From Prostheceraeus crozeri (Eukaryota > Platyhelminthes > Polycladida > Euryleptidae), in assembly GCA_907163375.1 (NCBI GenBank), contig CAJQUW010003226.1:248001-312000 (forward strand): a stretch of 64,000 nucleotides of DNA, read 5' to 3'. Every line of letters begins with the position of its first letter. Position 1 is the stretch's first letter. The translations under genes were made by a program, and so were the position numbers. Below the pieces are notes generated by a model. It was not told the origin of the DNA. It saw only the letters and a program-made list of their open reading frames with translations, and made no database searches. Shown here piece after piece: positions 49,577 to 60,085 of this stretch.

Positions 49577-50581
49577 TTGCCAGCACCTCTTGCGACTTTG
49601 TGCATGAGTGTTGCTTGCATAGGAACGCCAGCCAGCGCCTTGATATCTGCATCCCAGACAACAGACAATTCACGCATAGCGCTTGCCACCATGCCTCTTC
49701 GCTACAGCAGTTACTTCATTGTTGAGAAGAATTCGTCTGCGTTCACAATCCCACGCACTTTGAAGAGGCGCCTTTTTTACTTCGGAATTTTACGTAAACA
49801 GTGGACTGCCCGCCCTATTCCAGTTCGCGTCTCTTCTCGCAAACTCCGTCATCGATCAACGAATTCTCCATCTCAGAGACGATTCCTCAGTGTTTTTCCT
49901 CGTGCATCTCGACGCGCCTTTCGGGCAGACCGCTTTCTCTCCTTCGGTCTCTACAACGTTCGATCCCTCCACCATAAAGTTGATGACATTCTGCACCTCA
50001 GACATGAACGTTCTCTCGACGTTATGCTTTTGACTGAGACCTGGCACGACATCGATTCTGTTTGCGTTAGCCGCCTTCGCAAAGAGGGACTTCTTGTCGT
50101 TGATCATCCTCGTCCTCGCAATCGTCTTGACACAATGGCATCCAACCACGGCGGTGTCATCATTGCATCGAACGCTCAGCTGCATCAAAATCGTTTGTCT
50201 CTTACCTTCGATCCAACAGCCTTCGAATGTTCCTGCGCGAGACTGACTGTCGGCTCCACCTGTTTGACTGTTGTCCTCATCTACCGCACTGGTAACATCA
50301 CCTCGCTTTTCTTCTTCGAGCTTTCGCTGATTCTCGAACAACTCTCAATTCTTCCGGGTCCCTTACTTGTGGCAGGTGACCTGAACATTCACGTCGAGCG
50401 ATCAACCGATCCCCACGCTTGCTCTTTGACAGAGCTCATGTCTTCTCACGGTCTCGCATGTCGGGTAAACGTACCAACTCATGTCCATGGTGGAACTCTG
50501 GATGTCATTTTTTCCGTTCCGAACTTTCTGAAATTTTCGTCAACGTTAGTGATCCGGGACTATCAGATCACAGTCTCCTGA
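49577..50581 (+). pseudogene. Copy 3 endonuclease domain
   Basis: 'NVRSLHHKVDDILHLRHERS', 'LLTETWHD', 'NHGGVIIASNAQ', 'LLVAGDLNIHVER' and 'GGTLDVIFSV' are the exo-endo-phos motifs. The frame shifts at about 50520 and continues as 'GLSDHSLLTW' in the frame of 50419-51663. The start codon is uncertain: no convincing ATG context, and the frame begins near a tRNA-like sequence. Confidence 0.8.
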
Positions 50582-51663
50582 CTTGGAACGTGCCTTTTGT
50601 TTCTCCTCCACCGATCTACGTTTCCTCTATCTCTCGCCCTTGGAGCCGCTTTGACTTGTCTCTTTTCCGACAAGCCCTAAGTCACTCACCTTTGTGCCTT
50701 CCGTCACACTGGATTTACCTCAGCGTGGACGAACTTGCCGAATTGTTTGACTTGTGCATTACTGCTATACTTGACGAGCAAATTCCCTTCCGCCGCGTGA
50801 CTCTGCGACGCCGTCCTTCAGACCCTTGGTTTGACGAGACCTGCCGCGAGGCAAAACGGCGCGCTCGTCATCTTGAGAAGCATTTTCGACACCTTCAGCG
50901 TCGCGCCCTCTCCGATCCATCGCTCCAGACATCAGCTAACTCCAGCTACATTGAGTGGAAGAGCAGTCTCAGGGCCTACCGCACCCTTATCCGCCGTAAG
51001 AGGGACCATTTTTGGCGCACTAAGACCGAATCAAATTATCGCTCATCTCGCGATCTCTGGCGCTCGTTTGACTCCCTAATGGGTCGTGGTCAATCTCCGC
51101 CATCTCAGCACCTCACAGCTTCCGACTATCATCAACATTTTGAAGCGAAGGTCAGTGAGGTCCGCCAGGCAACCATCAACTCCACCCCACCTATCTTCTC
51201 GGTTGCACCTCCTGACTGCCACCTCACTTCTTTTCGTGAACTCCTTCCTGCTTTGGTGACATCCGAAGTTAGAAAGCTGTCTGACAAGACATCAGTTGGT
51301 GATCCTTTTCACACAGGTATCCTGAAAAGCTGTATTGACGTACTGGCGCCGTTCATTGCGCATCTTTACAACACATCAGTGATGACAGGCATTTTCCCAT
51401 CCGCCTGGAAGAAGGTATGCATTACTCCGGTCCCGAAGAAGGGCAAAGTTGACGCCACCAATGTCAATACACACTGCCCAATCTCCAGCTTGACCACTCT
51501 TTCAAAGATCCTCGAAAGACTTGTGTGTTCCCAGTTGAGCTCTCATCTCGAAGCTTTCAGTCTGATGCCAAGGCTCCAATCTGCATACCGACCAGGACAC
51601 TCCACCGAAACTGCTGTTCTGAAGCTCTCCTCAGACATCTTCCGTGCCATGGATAGTGTATAA
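50525..51663 (+). pseudogene. Copy 3 linker and RT, first part
   Basis: 'RRRPSDPWFDETCREAKRR', 'RRKRDHFWRTKTES', 'SFDSLMGRGQ', then RT 'FPSAWKKVCITPVPKKGK', 'LTTLSKILERLV' and 'RLQSAYRPGHSTETAVL'. It breaks at a TAA (51661) where the next block 'LAYCVFLDLSSAFDTIDHSI' is in another frame. Confidence 0.85.
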
Positions 51664-52743
51664 TTGGCCTATTGTGTTTTCTTGATCTCTCCAGTGCTTT
51701 CGACACAATTGATCATTCTATCCTCATCACCCGACTCCGATCATCTTTTGGCCTCGACGGTCCCGTGCTGCAGTGGCTGGAGTCCTTCCTCACCGGACGA
51801 ACTTAGTCGGTAAGACAAGGCTCGACGTTTTCGACACCTACGCCAGTGATCTGCGGAGTCCGACAAGGATCAGTTTTGGGGCCTGTGCTGTTTGTCCTCT
51901 ACACGGCAGACCTCGTCGATATTGCTCATGAACATGATCTTCGCGTACACTCTTATGCCGATGATATTCAGTTATATGGCTTCTGTGACATCTCGGAGAA
52001 AGGGCGATTGAGTGCGAAAATATCTGTCTGCTTAGACGTTCTAATCAACTGGTTTGCTTCCAATCGGCTGCAACTCAACCTCCACAAATCCGAGTTCATG
52101 TGGTGCGGATCTGAACATCGGATGAGAAGCTTCTCTCCTGAGCCTGTTCGTCTGGGCCCCAATTTGTCTTCTCCTGTCGATTCTGTCAGATGCCTTGGAG
52201 TCCAATTTGACCCAGTGTTGTCATTTCGAACGCACATCACTAAGACCGTCGCCTCCTGCTTTGCCATGCTTCGCGGGATAAGATCTATACGCCGCTCAGT
52301 CAGTCCAGCTCTTCTGACATTCATCATCGTGGCTTTAGTTCACACTCGTCTGGACTACTGCATCTCCGTCCTCGCTGGCGTCCCATCCACCCAGCTGTCG
52401 TCTTCAGGCCGTTCTCAATGCTGCCGCCAGAGTCATTTATGGATGCAACCGCTACTCTTCGGTTTCGCCTTTGCTCAGAGAACTTAAGTGGCTACCGATA
52501 CATGCAAGAATCCAGCAACGTATAGCGGCCATCGTTCACTCCTGTCTCAGTAGAGCTGCTCCCGACTACCTGCTCAGTGAGCTCCATCTCGTTTCACAAG
52601 CTGAGGGGCGATCCCGCTTGCGATCTGCACGAGGGCCTTTCCTCCTGACGTCTTCCGTGCGTCGTCCTACACTCGGTGGACGATCCTTCACAGCAACTGC
52701 ACCTCGAGTCTGGAACTCTTTGGCGGTTGATATCACCAAATAA
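51664..52743 (+). pseudogene. Copy 3 RT palm/thumb and C-terminal region
   Basis: 'LDLSSAFDTIDHSILITRL', a stop in 'LTGRT*SVRQ', 'CGVRQGSVLGPVLFVLY', catalytic 'SYADDIQLYG' (about 51955), 'LQLNLHKSEFMWC', 'LVHTRLDYC', then a frameshift before 'LRELKWLPIHARIQQRIA' and 'PRVWNSLAVDI'. Homologous along its length to 3350-4430 of copy 1. Confidence 0.85.
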
Positions 52744-52869
52744 TCATCACCGAAAGCTTTTAAGACTCTTCTGAAGTCGTATTTTTTGTCAAATTCTTAA
52801 TTAAATGTAAAGTGTCCTAGAAGTCTCTGTGATATAACGAGACTCTAATAAAGCTCATGAATGAATGAA

Positions 52870-52886
52870 TGAAACATGTCTCGTGG
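52870..52886 (+). ncRNA. 3' half of a hammerhead motif
   Basis: GAAACATGTCTCGTGG matches the 3' half of the 49397-49438 ribozyme in opposite orientation and is followed by the same downstream sequence (GTGGTTACATCTGTTGAG). The 5' half is replaced by the end of copy 3. Confidence 0.6.
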
Positions 52887-52941
52887 TGGTTACATCTGTT
52901 GAGATTTGATAAATTTATCAATTGCCAGGTCACTTGTCTTA

Positions 52942-52947
<6 letters not shown>

Positions 52948-52995
<48 letters not shown>
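52948..52995. repeat. (TA)n microsatellite
   Basis: AT run between two PLE ends. Confidence 0.95.
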
Positions 52996-52999
<4 letters not shown>

Positions 53000-53046
53000 A
53001 ATTGCTTTTGATTTGAAAATCGAACGACTGAAAAACAATTCTTCCT

Positions 53047-53081
53047 TGCACAAGCGCTTTCTGGATTTAATCCTTCTTCAG

Positions 53082-53086
<5 letters not shown>
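53047..53086 (-). ncRNA. Hammerhead ribozyme motif, canonical
   Basis: Stem I TGCAC/GTGCA (5 bp), box CTGAAGA, stem II GGAT/ATCC with loop TAA, GAAA, palindrome GCGC, UU. All core positions fit the CUGANGA...GAAA...UH consensus. Confidence 0.7.

Positions 53087-53136
<50 letters not shown>
53087..53136. repeat. (TA)n microsatellite
   Basis: AT run directly left of the palindrome at 53133. Confidence 0.95.
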
Positions 53137-53139
<3 letters not shown>

Positions 53140-53499
53140 AATCAAAAGAATTAATTACGCAACTTCGAGTATACTAAAAGTTTCATGTTAATACAATCTT
53201 CAAAGCATAGAAAAGGATAAGTTATTCAAAAGATGGTAGAGGATACAAATTACAAAATGACCGTGATATTTGATGACGGTATAGTTATGATGTAATGTTT
53301 AATGTGTATGTTGATATCAACATACACATTAAACATTACATCATAACTATACCGTCATCAAATATCACGGTCATTTTTGTAATTTGTATCCTCTACCATC
53401 TTTTCAATAACTTATTCTTTTCTATGCTTTGAAGATTGTATTAACATGAAACTTTTAGTATACTCGAAGTTGCGTAATTAATTCTTTTGATTTATTATA
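53133..53499. repeat. 367-bp near-perfect palindrome
   Basis: Arms 53133-53316 and 53317-53499 meet at GTTGATATCAAC with no spacer and differ at only a few positions. No ORF. It sits between (TA)n tracts and PLE ends, and is read as an inverted PLE-terminal dimer without its ribozymes. Confidence 0.8.
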
Positions 53500-53555
53500 A
53501 ATAGCTCTGTATTTTGCATTGAGCACTTTACGATACTATAGCTCATATCAAACGA

Positions 53556-53557
<2 letters not shown>

Positions 53558-53606
<49 letters not shown>
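53558..53606. repeat. (TA)n microsatellite
   Basis: AT run abutting the ribozyme-bearing end of PLE-E. Confidence 0.95.
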
Positions 53607-53611
<5 letters not shown>

Positions 53612-53634
53612 GAAAAACAAATAGTTCTTCTAGA

Positions 53635-53678
53635 CACGACATGTTTCAGCAACGTTGTACAGATGCCATCATCAGGTG
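53635..53678 (-). ncRNA. Hammerhead ribozyme motif, canonical box
   Basis: Stem I CAC/GTG, box CTGATGA, stem II GGCA/TGCT (one G-U), GAAA, palindrome CATG, UC. Second-best match to the full core. Confidence 0.7.
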
Positions 53679-53903
53679 AACAAAAGACAATCATAGAGAT
53701 CAGCATTTAAATAAATAATTTAAAACACAAGTCATCTTAAAACAGTTCATGTAGGCACCGTCGCAATAATTCTGTCCACTTTGTGATCAATAGAAAGACA
53801 CTTCATGAATAAAAGATGAAAACAATAAAAGATATCTACAAATCCAGTCGCAGGTTAATTGAGCTTCCTCTGTCATTGATTAAATCATTCACTTTATGCT
53901 TTT

Positions 53904-54392
53904 TTAATAAAATCGATTCAAGAATCTGGGATAGTACGTATTAGCAACAATTTTAAAATTCTTTTTGTCAGGAGGATGAATGTGGAGACTAATCTCAGTG
54001 GGAGTTGGGTATCCCTTGAGATGTTCATTCATCCTAGTCACAAAGTGTCGGATAGAGCAACCAATGTAACATTTTGCACAATGTTCACATGTGTATTGAT
54101 ACACGATTTGAGATTTCAACTCTGGCGACACTTTATCTTTGTTGGAGAAAAACGTACTGGTTTTCATAGTAGTAAAGACAGGACGAATTTTGACATCGGT
54201 CAAAATTCTGTTGATATCTTTGACTTGTCTAAGCAAGCCGTTTTCACTTTCAGCTATGTAAGGAAAGCTCCAATTAACAATGCGACGGGATTGCTGGTCA
54301 GAGCTGACAGGAACCCCGGTCTCGTGTCTCGCTTCCACCTCAACACGAACTCTAGAAATGTCACGATCAGAAAAACCATTTTTACGGAAAAA
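53904..54392 (-). pseudogene. PLE-E 3' end: GIY-YIG endonuclease
   Basis: 'RRIVNWSFPYIAESENGLLR', 'VFTTMKTSTFFSNKDKVSPE' and the endonuclease 'QIVYQYTCEHCAKCYIGCSIRHFVTRMNEHLKG', then 'EISLHIH'. Core 'CYIG', conserved R, cysteine pair. It is related to PLE-B and PLE-D but distinct. The start of the open frame (54449-54393) actually comes from the neighbouring inverted repeat, so the upstream part of PLE-E is replaced. The ribozyme lies about 230 bp downstream. Confidence 0.8.
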
Positions 54393-54639
54393 AACACAAA
54401 TCACTATTTGACTGCTGGAAACTCGAGTGTGAAGGCAAAGTTCAGACATGAAGCTCGCGAAAGGTCATGGCATAGAGATTTCTGCAATGTCACCATAAAA
54501 GCACAATAATACACTCTGTAAATAGAATAAAGAAATTAGACAAAATCAAATTAAAGTTCACAAATCTAACAATAATGGAAATGAACTATCTCTTTCATTC
54601 ATGCAAAAAGCATCATCTCTTTCATTCATGCTGTTGATG

Positions 54640-55987
54640 CAAAAAAAAGGCGGAGGTTGAAGCAGTTGCTCATAAAGTCAAAAGAGATCATCAAGATATC
54701 TTGACTGACGACATGATTCATAGATTAAGCTTGATTTTCAAGTCTTACTTCACGAAAAATCGCACTCCAAAACTATGGTCTAAGCAGATGAAAATTCTAA
54801 AAGATTTAAGCAAAAATGAAGATCTGTATATATCAAAATTTGATAAAGGAAATGGGATCGTTATAGAAGACAGAAAGACATACATCAAGAAAATGACAGA
54901 AATTCTTGAAAATGACAAAAAGTTTACAAAGTACAAAGCCTGCAAGCGCTCTGTAAAGCATCCACAAATACTAGAAGAAGAGAGATTCAACCGAAAACTC
55001 ACTGAATTAAAGAAAAAGAAATTGATATCCGATACGGTATTTAAAGCTATCAAGGCAAGTGGCTCCCAGCCATCACGATTATACGGTTTGCCTAAAGTCC
55101 ATAAAAACAGTTCCGACCCACCATATAGACCAATTTTGAACATGAGAAATTCATACGTGTCAAATTTATCAAAATGGTTGGACAATCTATTAAAACCGCA
55201 TTTGCCAAAGAATTATAATATAAAAGATACATTTGCATTTGTTGACTCACTAATGCAGTTTCAAGAAATGAACACCAAGGATTTCGTCATGTGTAGTTTC
55301 GACGTTCGAAATTTGTTTACGAGCATACCTGTCGAGCGGACAATTAACTTTATTTTGTCTTTTTTAGACAATGATGCTTTTCCTGTAACTAAGCCATGTT
55401 TGAAAGAATTGTTAGTTATTGTTATTGAAAGATTATTGTTAGCTTGTACGGATATTGTATTTTCTTTTAATGATGTATTGTACCGACAAGTTGATGGTAT
55501 GTCTATGGGTTCCAATTTAGGACCAACAATGGCCGCCTTTGCCATGCTAATGATTGAGACGAACTTCAAAAACTATAGTGGTCAACTACCAATGTTTTAT
55601 AAAAGATATGTTGACGACTGTTTCCTGATATTCAAAGACACGTCTGATATGAACTCTTTTTTCAAATTTGTAAACCTTATTGATAGTGACATCAAGTTCA
55701 CTCTGGAGGTAGAGAGAGATTGTAAACTATCATTTCTTGATTGCAATATTACTAGAAATGATCGCAATAAAATTTCAGTGTCTTGGAGAATACAAGATAC
55801 CAACACAGGCACCTACATACCCAATGAGGCTTATGCTCCATGGAACTATAAGATGGCCGCCATTCGTTCTTTATTTTACAGGGCCAAACGCATTTCAACT
55901 AATAGTGAATTATACGAGAAATCATGTCAAAAAATTATAGACATTTTCCTTGATAATGGCTACAGTAAAATGTTATCTTACAAGTAA
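54640..55987 (+). CDS. PLE-D reverse transcriptase (+)
   Basis: Open for more than 428 codons. 'FDKGNGIVI', 'GSQPSRLYGLPKVHKNSSDP', 'YRPILNMRNSY', 'VMCSFDVRNLFTSIPVERTI', 'DGMSMGSNLGPTMAAFAM', catalytic 'FYKRYVDDCFLIF' (near 55605) and 'LSFLDCNI' are PLE RT motifs in order. It ends at TAA 55985. The endonuclease follows in another frame after a short gap, so a single frameshift separates the two. No ATG near 54701 (that codon is TTG); the first in-frame ATG is four codons later, and the open frame extends upstream. Confidence 0.85.
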
Positions 55988-56474
55988 AGAAGAGAGTGGA
56001 AACTCAAGTTGAGAAAAATAAAGGAGAAAATAAAGTCGGAGATAACAACCAACAAAGTAAAAAAGCTATCTATTGGCTGCTTCCTTACATTCAAGGTAAA
56101 GAAAAGCTAATCAAAGATAAGATTCATCAAATTAACAGAAATCTACCGGAAAATATTGTTATACGAACGGCTTTCCGAGTGAATAAAACCAGTATGTTTT
56201 TCCACAACAAGGACAGAATCCCCCCGACATTGAAATCACAATGTGTATATAAATACGAATGCAAAGACTGCAAACAGGTCTATATCGGGGAGACGTCACG
56301 GCATCTGGCTACTAGAATGAATGAACACATAAAGGGCTATCCTGTACCAACCGAAATCACGATGCATTCACATGAAATCGATGAAAACAATTTTTCTGTT
56401 ATCGCTGTGTCACAATGGCATAAAATTTTAGAAACCATTTGTCTGAAAGATGCTCAGAATTGCATGAATGAAAG
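55988..56474 (+). CDS. PLE-D GIY-YIG endonuclease (+)
   Basis: 'KAIYWLLPYIQGKEKLI', 'NKTSMFFHNKDRIPPTLK' then 'QCVYKYECKDCKQVYIGETSRHLATRMNEHIKG' and 'EITMHSH'. The GIY-YIG core, cysteine pair and conserved R are present. The end is cut by the inverted-repeat junction at 56475, which removes the last helix, so the catalytic glutamate region may be altered. Confidence 0.8.
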
Positions 56475-56488
56475 AGTTGACCACTATA

Positions 56489-57400
56489 GTTTTTGAAGTT
56501 CGTCTCAATCATTAGCATGGCAAAGGCGGCCATTGTTGGTCCTAAATTGGAACCCATAGACATACCATCAACTTGTCGGTACAATACATCATTAAAAGAA
56601 AATACAATATCCGTACAAGCTAACAATAATCTTTCAATAACAATAACTAACAATTCTTTCAAACATGGCTTAGTTACAGGAAAAGCATCATTGTCTAAAA
56701 AAGACAAAATAAAGTTAATTGTCCGCTCGACAGGTATGCTCGTAAACAAATTTCGAACGTCGAAACTACACATGACGAAATCCTTGGTGTTCATTTCTTG
56801 AAACTGCATTAGTGAGTCAACAAATGCAAATGTATCTTTTATATTATAATTCTTTGGCAAATGCGGTTTTAATAGATTGTCCAACCATTTTGATAAATTT
56901 GACACGTATGAATTTCTCATGTTCAAAATTGGTCTATATGGTGGGTCGGAACTGTTTTTATGGACTTTAGGCAAACCGTATAATCGTGATGGCTGGGAGC
57001 CACTTGCCTTGATAGCTTTAAATACCGTATCGGATATCAATTTCTTTTTCTTTAATTCAGTGAGTTTTCGGTTGAATCTCTCTTCTTCTAGTATTTGTGG
57101 ATGCTTTACAGAGCGCTTGCAGGCTTTGTACTTTGTAAACTTTTTGTCATTTTCAAGAATTTCTGTCATTTTCTTGATGTATGTCTTTCTGTCTTCTATA
57201 ACGATCCCATTTCCTTTATCAAATTTTGATATATACAGATCTTCATTTTTGCTTAAATCTTTTAGAATTTTCATCTGCTTAGACCATAGTTTTGGAGTGC
57301 GATTTTTCGTGAAGTAAGACTTGAAAATCAAGCTTAATCTATGAATCATGTCGTCAGTCAAGATATCTTGATGATCTCTTTTGACTTTATGAGCAACTGC
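56489..57400 (-). pseudogene. PLE-D RT, truncated inverted copy (-)
   Basis: Identical in reverse to the N-terminal two thirds of the plus copy, through 'DGMSMGSNLGPTMAAFAM' and 'KNYSGQL'. It then runs into unrelated codons at the junction. It lacks the YVDD motif and so cannot act. Confidence 0.85.
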
Positions 57401-57736
57401 TTCAACCTCCGCCTTTTTTTTGCATCAACAGCATGAATGAAAGAGATGATGCTTTTTGCATGAATGAAAGAGATAGTTCATTTCCATTATTGTTAGATTT
57501 GTGAACTTTAATTTGATTTTGTCTAATTTCTTTATTCTATTTACAGAGTGTATTATTGTGCTTTTATGGTGACATTGCAGAAATCTCTATGCCATGACCT
57601 TTCGCGAGCTTCATGTCTGAACTTTGCCTTCACACTCGAGTTTCCAGCAGTCAAATAGTGATTTGTGTTAAAACCGTCAATTTTGTGAATTTTTAATGAT
57701 TTTGTATATAAGGCTTGTAACAGTGTTCTTTTAGCT

Positions 57737-57782
57737 TTCCGCTGACGAAGGAGAATAAACTTGCTCTGAAACGCGTACGGAA
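57737..57782 (+). ncRNA. Hammerhead-like motif, canonical box
   Basis: Stem I TTCCG/CGGAA (5 bp), box CTGACGA, stem II GAG/CTC around an internal loop, GAAA, palindrome CGCG, UA. Lies about 70 bp right of the PLE-D composite. Confidence 0.65.
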
Positions 57783-58209
57783 CTCAGATTTTTTGATTTT
57801 CACTAAATATTATGTGGGCATATATTTCTTAAATATATATATATGTAAAGGTTGGCAGCAAATCATTATTTAGGCAAGTGTTGTTATATGAAATATCGCA
57901 ATCGATCTTATTGACTTTTAAACAGTGATGTTCCATTTGTCTATATAGTTTCTTTTCGTCTGTTGTTCAAAAACGCAAAATACACTTTGATAACCATTTA
58001 ATAATCAAACCGGTACTTCTGACTGTTACAACGTTAGGGTTACAAAAATCTACATATACTAACATTTATAAATGTCCTCAGATAGTAAGTATTTAAAATG
58101 AAGCTATGGAAAGTATAGCACAAAATCATCAAAAGGATATCTGAATATGGAAATAGGAAATAGAGATGGGTTGCTTGCTTCCAAAGAAAAACACAGACAT
58201 AAAAGATAG
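57783..58209. other. AT-rich spacer between PLE pieces
   Basis: A short TATATA patch at 57834-57844. No coding sequence recognised. Confidence 0.4.
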
Positions 58210-58229
58210 TAAAAATGTGTGCACAAAGT

Positions 58230-58370
58230 GGCTACATGACCATTAATCGGTGGGTCAAACTTTGATCATGTTTATTCAGGATCGGTTGATGTTCTTTTAT
58301 CAGTAGGGCTTCGGTAATTTCCAAGTCTTTTTTGAAGTTATATCTAGGAATTACTTTTGTTTCTGTTAGT
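58230..58370 (-). pseudogene. PLE GIY-YIG C-terminal fragment
   Basis: On the minus strand 'KKDLEITEALLIKEHQPILN' and 'KHDQSLTHRL' match the last helices of the GIY-YIG domain at 59085-59200 ('LQIAEAILIKERCPSLN', 'KDKGLTRHL'). It is cut on its upstream side by a short (TA)n run. Confidence 0.65.
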
Positions 58371-58468
58371 TATATATATATATATGGTTAATATATCAAT
58401 ACATAATTAGTTATCTGCTTCTATTATATATATAGTGAAAAGATGTCTTCAGAAATCATATTTATTCG

Positions 58469-58510
58469 CCACAAATTTTCATGTTGTCACTTCAGCTCGT
58501 CGTCAGGTGG
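58469..58510 (-). ncRNA. Hammerhead-like motif, weak stem II
   Basis: Stem I CCAC/GTGG, box CTGACGA, GAAA, palindrome AT, UU. Stem II is not convincing. Confidence 0.45.
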
Positions 58511-58560
58511 AAGGAAAATTACAGAGGGAGACAGACGTACGAGTACAAAATTTGAAATAT

Positions 58561-58947
58561 TCATGAGTCACAGCAAATTTTCAAATTAATATATATATAT
58601 ATATGTATTTTTTTCTTTTGTTTTTTGATTTCATGATCCACTAATTCTGAACGAAACTGTTCAGTGACCTTTTTGTTTTGCAGATTTTTATCATGTAACT
58701 TAAGTTTTGTGTATTTTGGAACCAATTCATTTTTTTTGCAAATGTTGTTGTAATTAATATCGTGATTTAATTTTATGCATTTATGCAACGACCTTTCCGT
58801 TTTTCTATATTGACTTTTTTCTTCTGGCGATATTGTTCTCAAGATGATAAAAGAATGCCATTTGATGGTAAAGTAACTCATATTTTGCGACGTTTCGGAC
58901 GGTAACGACCTGTCCATTTTCAAGCTGTAAATAACAAAATGCTGCAA
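58561..58947 (-). pseudogene. PLE polyprotein N-terminal fragment
   Basis: 'RKTERSLHKCIKLNHDINY', 'NICKKNELVPKYTKLKLHDK' and 'NKKVTEQFRSELVDHEIKKQ' follow the PLE N-terminal pattern 'KCxxxN..PxFxKxK', and the ATG lies in the ribozyme-bearing repeat, as in PLE-B. Truncated by a (TA)n tract at 58590. Confidence 0.55.
58881..58930 (-). ncRNA. Hammerhead-like motif
   Basis: Box TTGAAAA, stem II GGAC/GTCC, GAAA, CG, UC; stem I only GC/GC. Relative of 24431-24474. Confidence 0.45.
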
Positions 58948-59084
58948 ATGAGATTTGAAATCTCTAAACTATGCATTTAAGCAGCGAAGACAAAATGATT
59001 AGATCATGGACATCTTAACGAAAGCAAAATTATCAAACGTGCTGATATCAATAGCATACATGAAGATATCGTCTGAGTCAATAG

Positions 59085-59370
59085 TTATAGCACATTCAGA
59101 TGCCTAGTGAGTCCTTTATCCTTAACATTGAGAGATGGGCATCGTTCCTTTATCAAAATGGCCTCGGCGATTTGAAGGCTGTTTGTCTCTGGAAATCTTG
59201 TCAGTACTTCCATTCTATCTATAATCTGCTTCGGTTTGATGTTATGTTGTTCAGTTGAGTGATTTTTGATGGATCCATTGTTTTCATGTTGCTTGCTCCT
59301 CACTTTTAGTTCATTTGTAGTGTAGCCAATATATTTAGCTCTATTACAAGAACTCTCTTGACAAGTGTAT
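59085..59370 (-). pseudogene. PLE GIY-YIG endonuclease fragment
   Basis: 'YIQYTCQESSCNRAKYIGYT', 'LKVRSKQHENNGSIKNHS' and 'IAEAILIKERCPSLN'. 'KYIGYTT' is the GIY-YIG core with R in 'VRSKQH' and the E helix 'AEAILIKE'. The N-terminal side is cut at 59371 by a mariner fragment. Confidence 0.75.
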
Positions 59371-59832
59371 TGGTATATGGGATCACCAGATCAGGTTGTT
59401 GGTCCATTCTTTTTTGAGGACACAGTACGGGGAGAAAATTATTTGAGTCTGTTACGGAACGAAGCACTACCAAGTCTACCAGACGACGGTCCTCCTTGGT
59501 TTCAACACGATGGTGCCCTGGCCCATTACTCGGTCATTGTTCGTGAATTTTTGAATGAACAATTTCCTGGGCATTGGATTGGTCGAAGAGGAACGGTTGA
59601 ATGGCCGCCAAGAAGTCCAGACCTTTCTCCGCTTGACTTCTACCTTTGGGGACACTTGAAAGCTATGGTGTATTCCGAAAAGATTCAAGACCTTCATCAT
59701 TTGCGGTGGCGCATACAGGAAGCCTGTCAGCAGATTACCCCAGAAATCATTCAGCGAGTCTTGATGGAGTGGAGATATCGACTGGAATTGTGTGCTGTGA
59801 ACGGTGGTGGACATTTTGAACACATCCTTTGA
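59371..59832 (+). CDS. mariner-type transposase, C-terminal part (DD41D)
   Basis: Open to TGA. 'GPFFFEDTVRGENYLSLLRN', 'WFQHDGALAHYSVIVREFLN', 'WIGRRGTVEWPPRSPDLSPLD' and 'FYLWGHLKAMVY'. The D in 'QHDG' and the D in 'SPLDF' are separated by 41 residues, the DD41D spacing of rosa-like mariners. The first catalytic aspartate and DNA-binding domain are absent (5'-truncated). 'TGTGGGACACCCTGTATA' at about 59925-59942 looks like the 3' inverted repeat. Confidence 0.8.
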   Translation, partial: WYMGSPDQVVGPFFFEDTVRGENYLSLLRNEALPSLPDDGPPWFQHDGALAHYSVIVREFLNEQFPGHWIGRRGTVEWPPRSPDLSPLDFYLWGHLKAMVYSEKIQDLHHLRWRIQEACQQITPEIIQRVLMEWRYRLELCAVNGGGHFEHIL

Positions 59833-59940
59833 CTTTCATGCATTTTGTCCACTAGTATTTACTTTAACATTGAATAAATGATTAGTATGAATGGAATATG
59901 CGATTTTCTCCTATGTGTCCAGACTTGTGGGACACCCTGT

Positions 59941-60004
59941 ATATATATATTATAACATATATATATATATATATTATATATATATATATATATAATATAT
60001 ATTT
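59941..60004. repeat. Imperfect (TA)n tract
   Basis: AT run with AA/TT interruptions next to the mariner end and a PLE end. Confidence 0.9.
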
Positions 60005-60043
60005 ACAATAAAGAATGAATGAAAACACTTCAAACTATCAATT

Positions 60044-60085
60044 TGCACGAGCCCTTTCTGCAATATATTTCCCTATTCAGGTGCA
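60044..60085 (-). ncRNA. Hammerhead-like motif (decayed)
   Basis: Stem I TGCAC/GTGCA identical to the 53047 motif. The box is CTGAATA, stem II has lost pairing, and GAAA is followed by GGGC, where the palindrome GCGC has decayed. Confidence 0.45.

Larger units (their letters stand above)
49577..52868 (+). mobile_element. CR1/L2-like non-LTR retrotransposon, copy 3
   Basis: Third relative of copies 1 and 2, nearly full length, ending with AATAAA and an (ATGA)n tail. The tail runs straight into half of a hammerhead motif (GAAACATGTC at 52871). The coding region is GC-richer than its surroundings. Three frameshifts and one stop were seen. Confidence 0.85.
54393..57669. mobile_element. PLE-D inverted composite with 1195-bp arms
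   Basis: Arms 54393-55587 (plus) and 56475-57669 (minus) are reverse complements with essentially no differences visible. They share the 5' leader with a 'GCATGAATGAAAGAGAT' tandem and the first two thirds of the RT. The unique middle (55588-56474) completes RT and GIY-YIG for the plus copy only. The right arm is therefore a 5' part joined tail-to-tail. At 56470 the junction carries a 'GCATGAATGAAAGAG' word also found in the leader, a likely template-switch point. Confidence 0.85.

Noticed and set aside
56877-57317. 146-codon ORF repeated at 54745-55185 on the other strand
   Set aside because: Antisense of PLE-D RT in both arms; identical because the arms are inverted copies.
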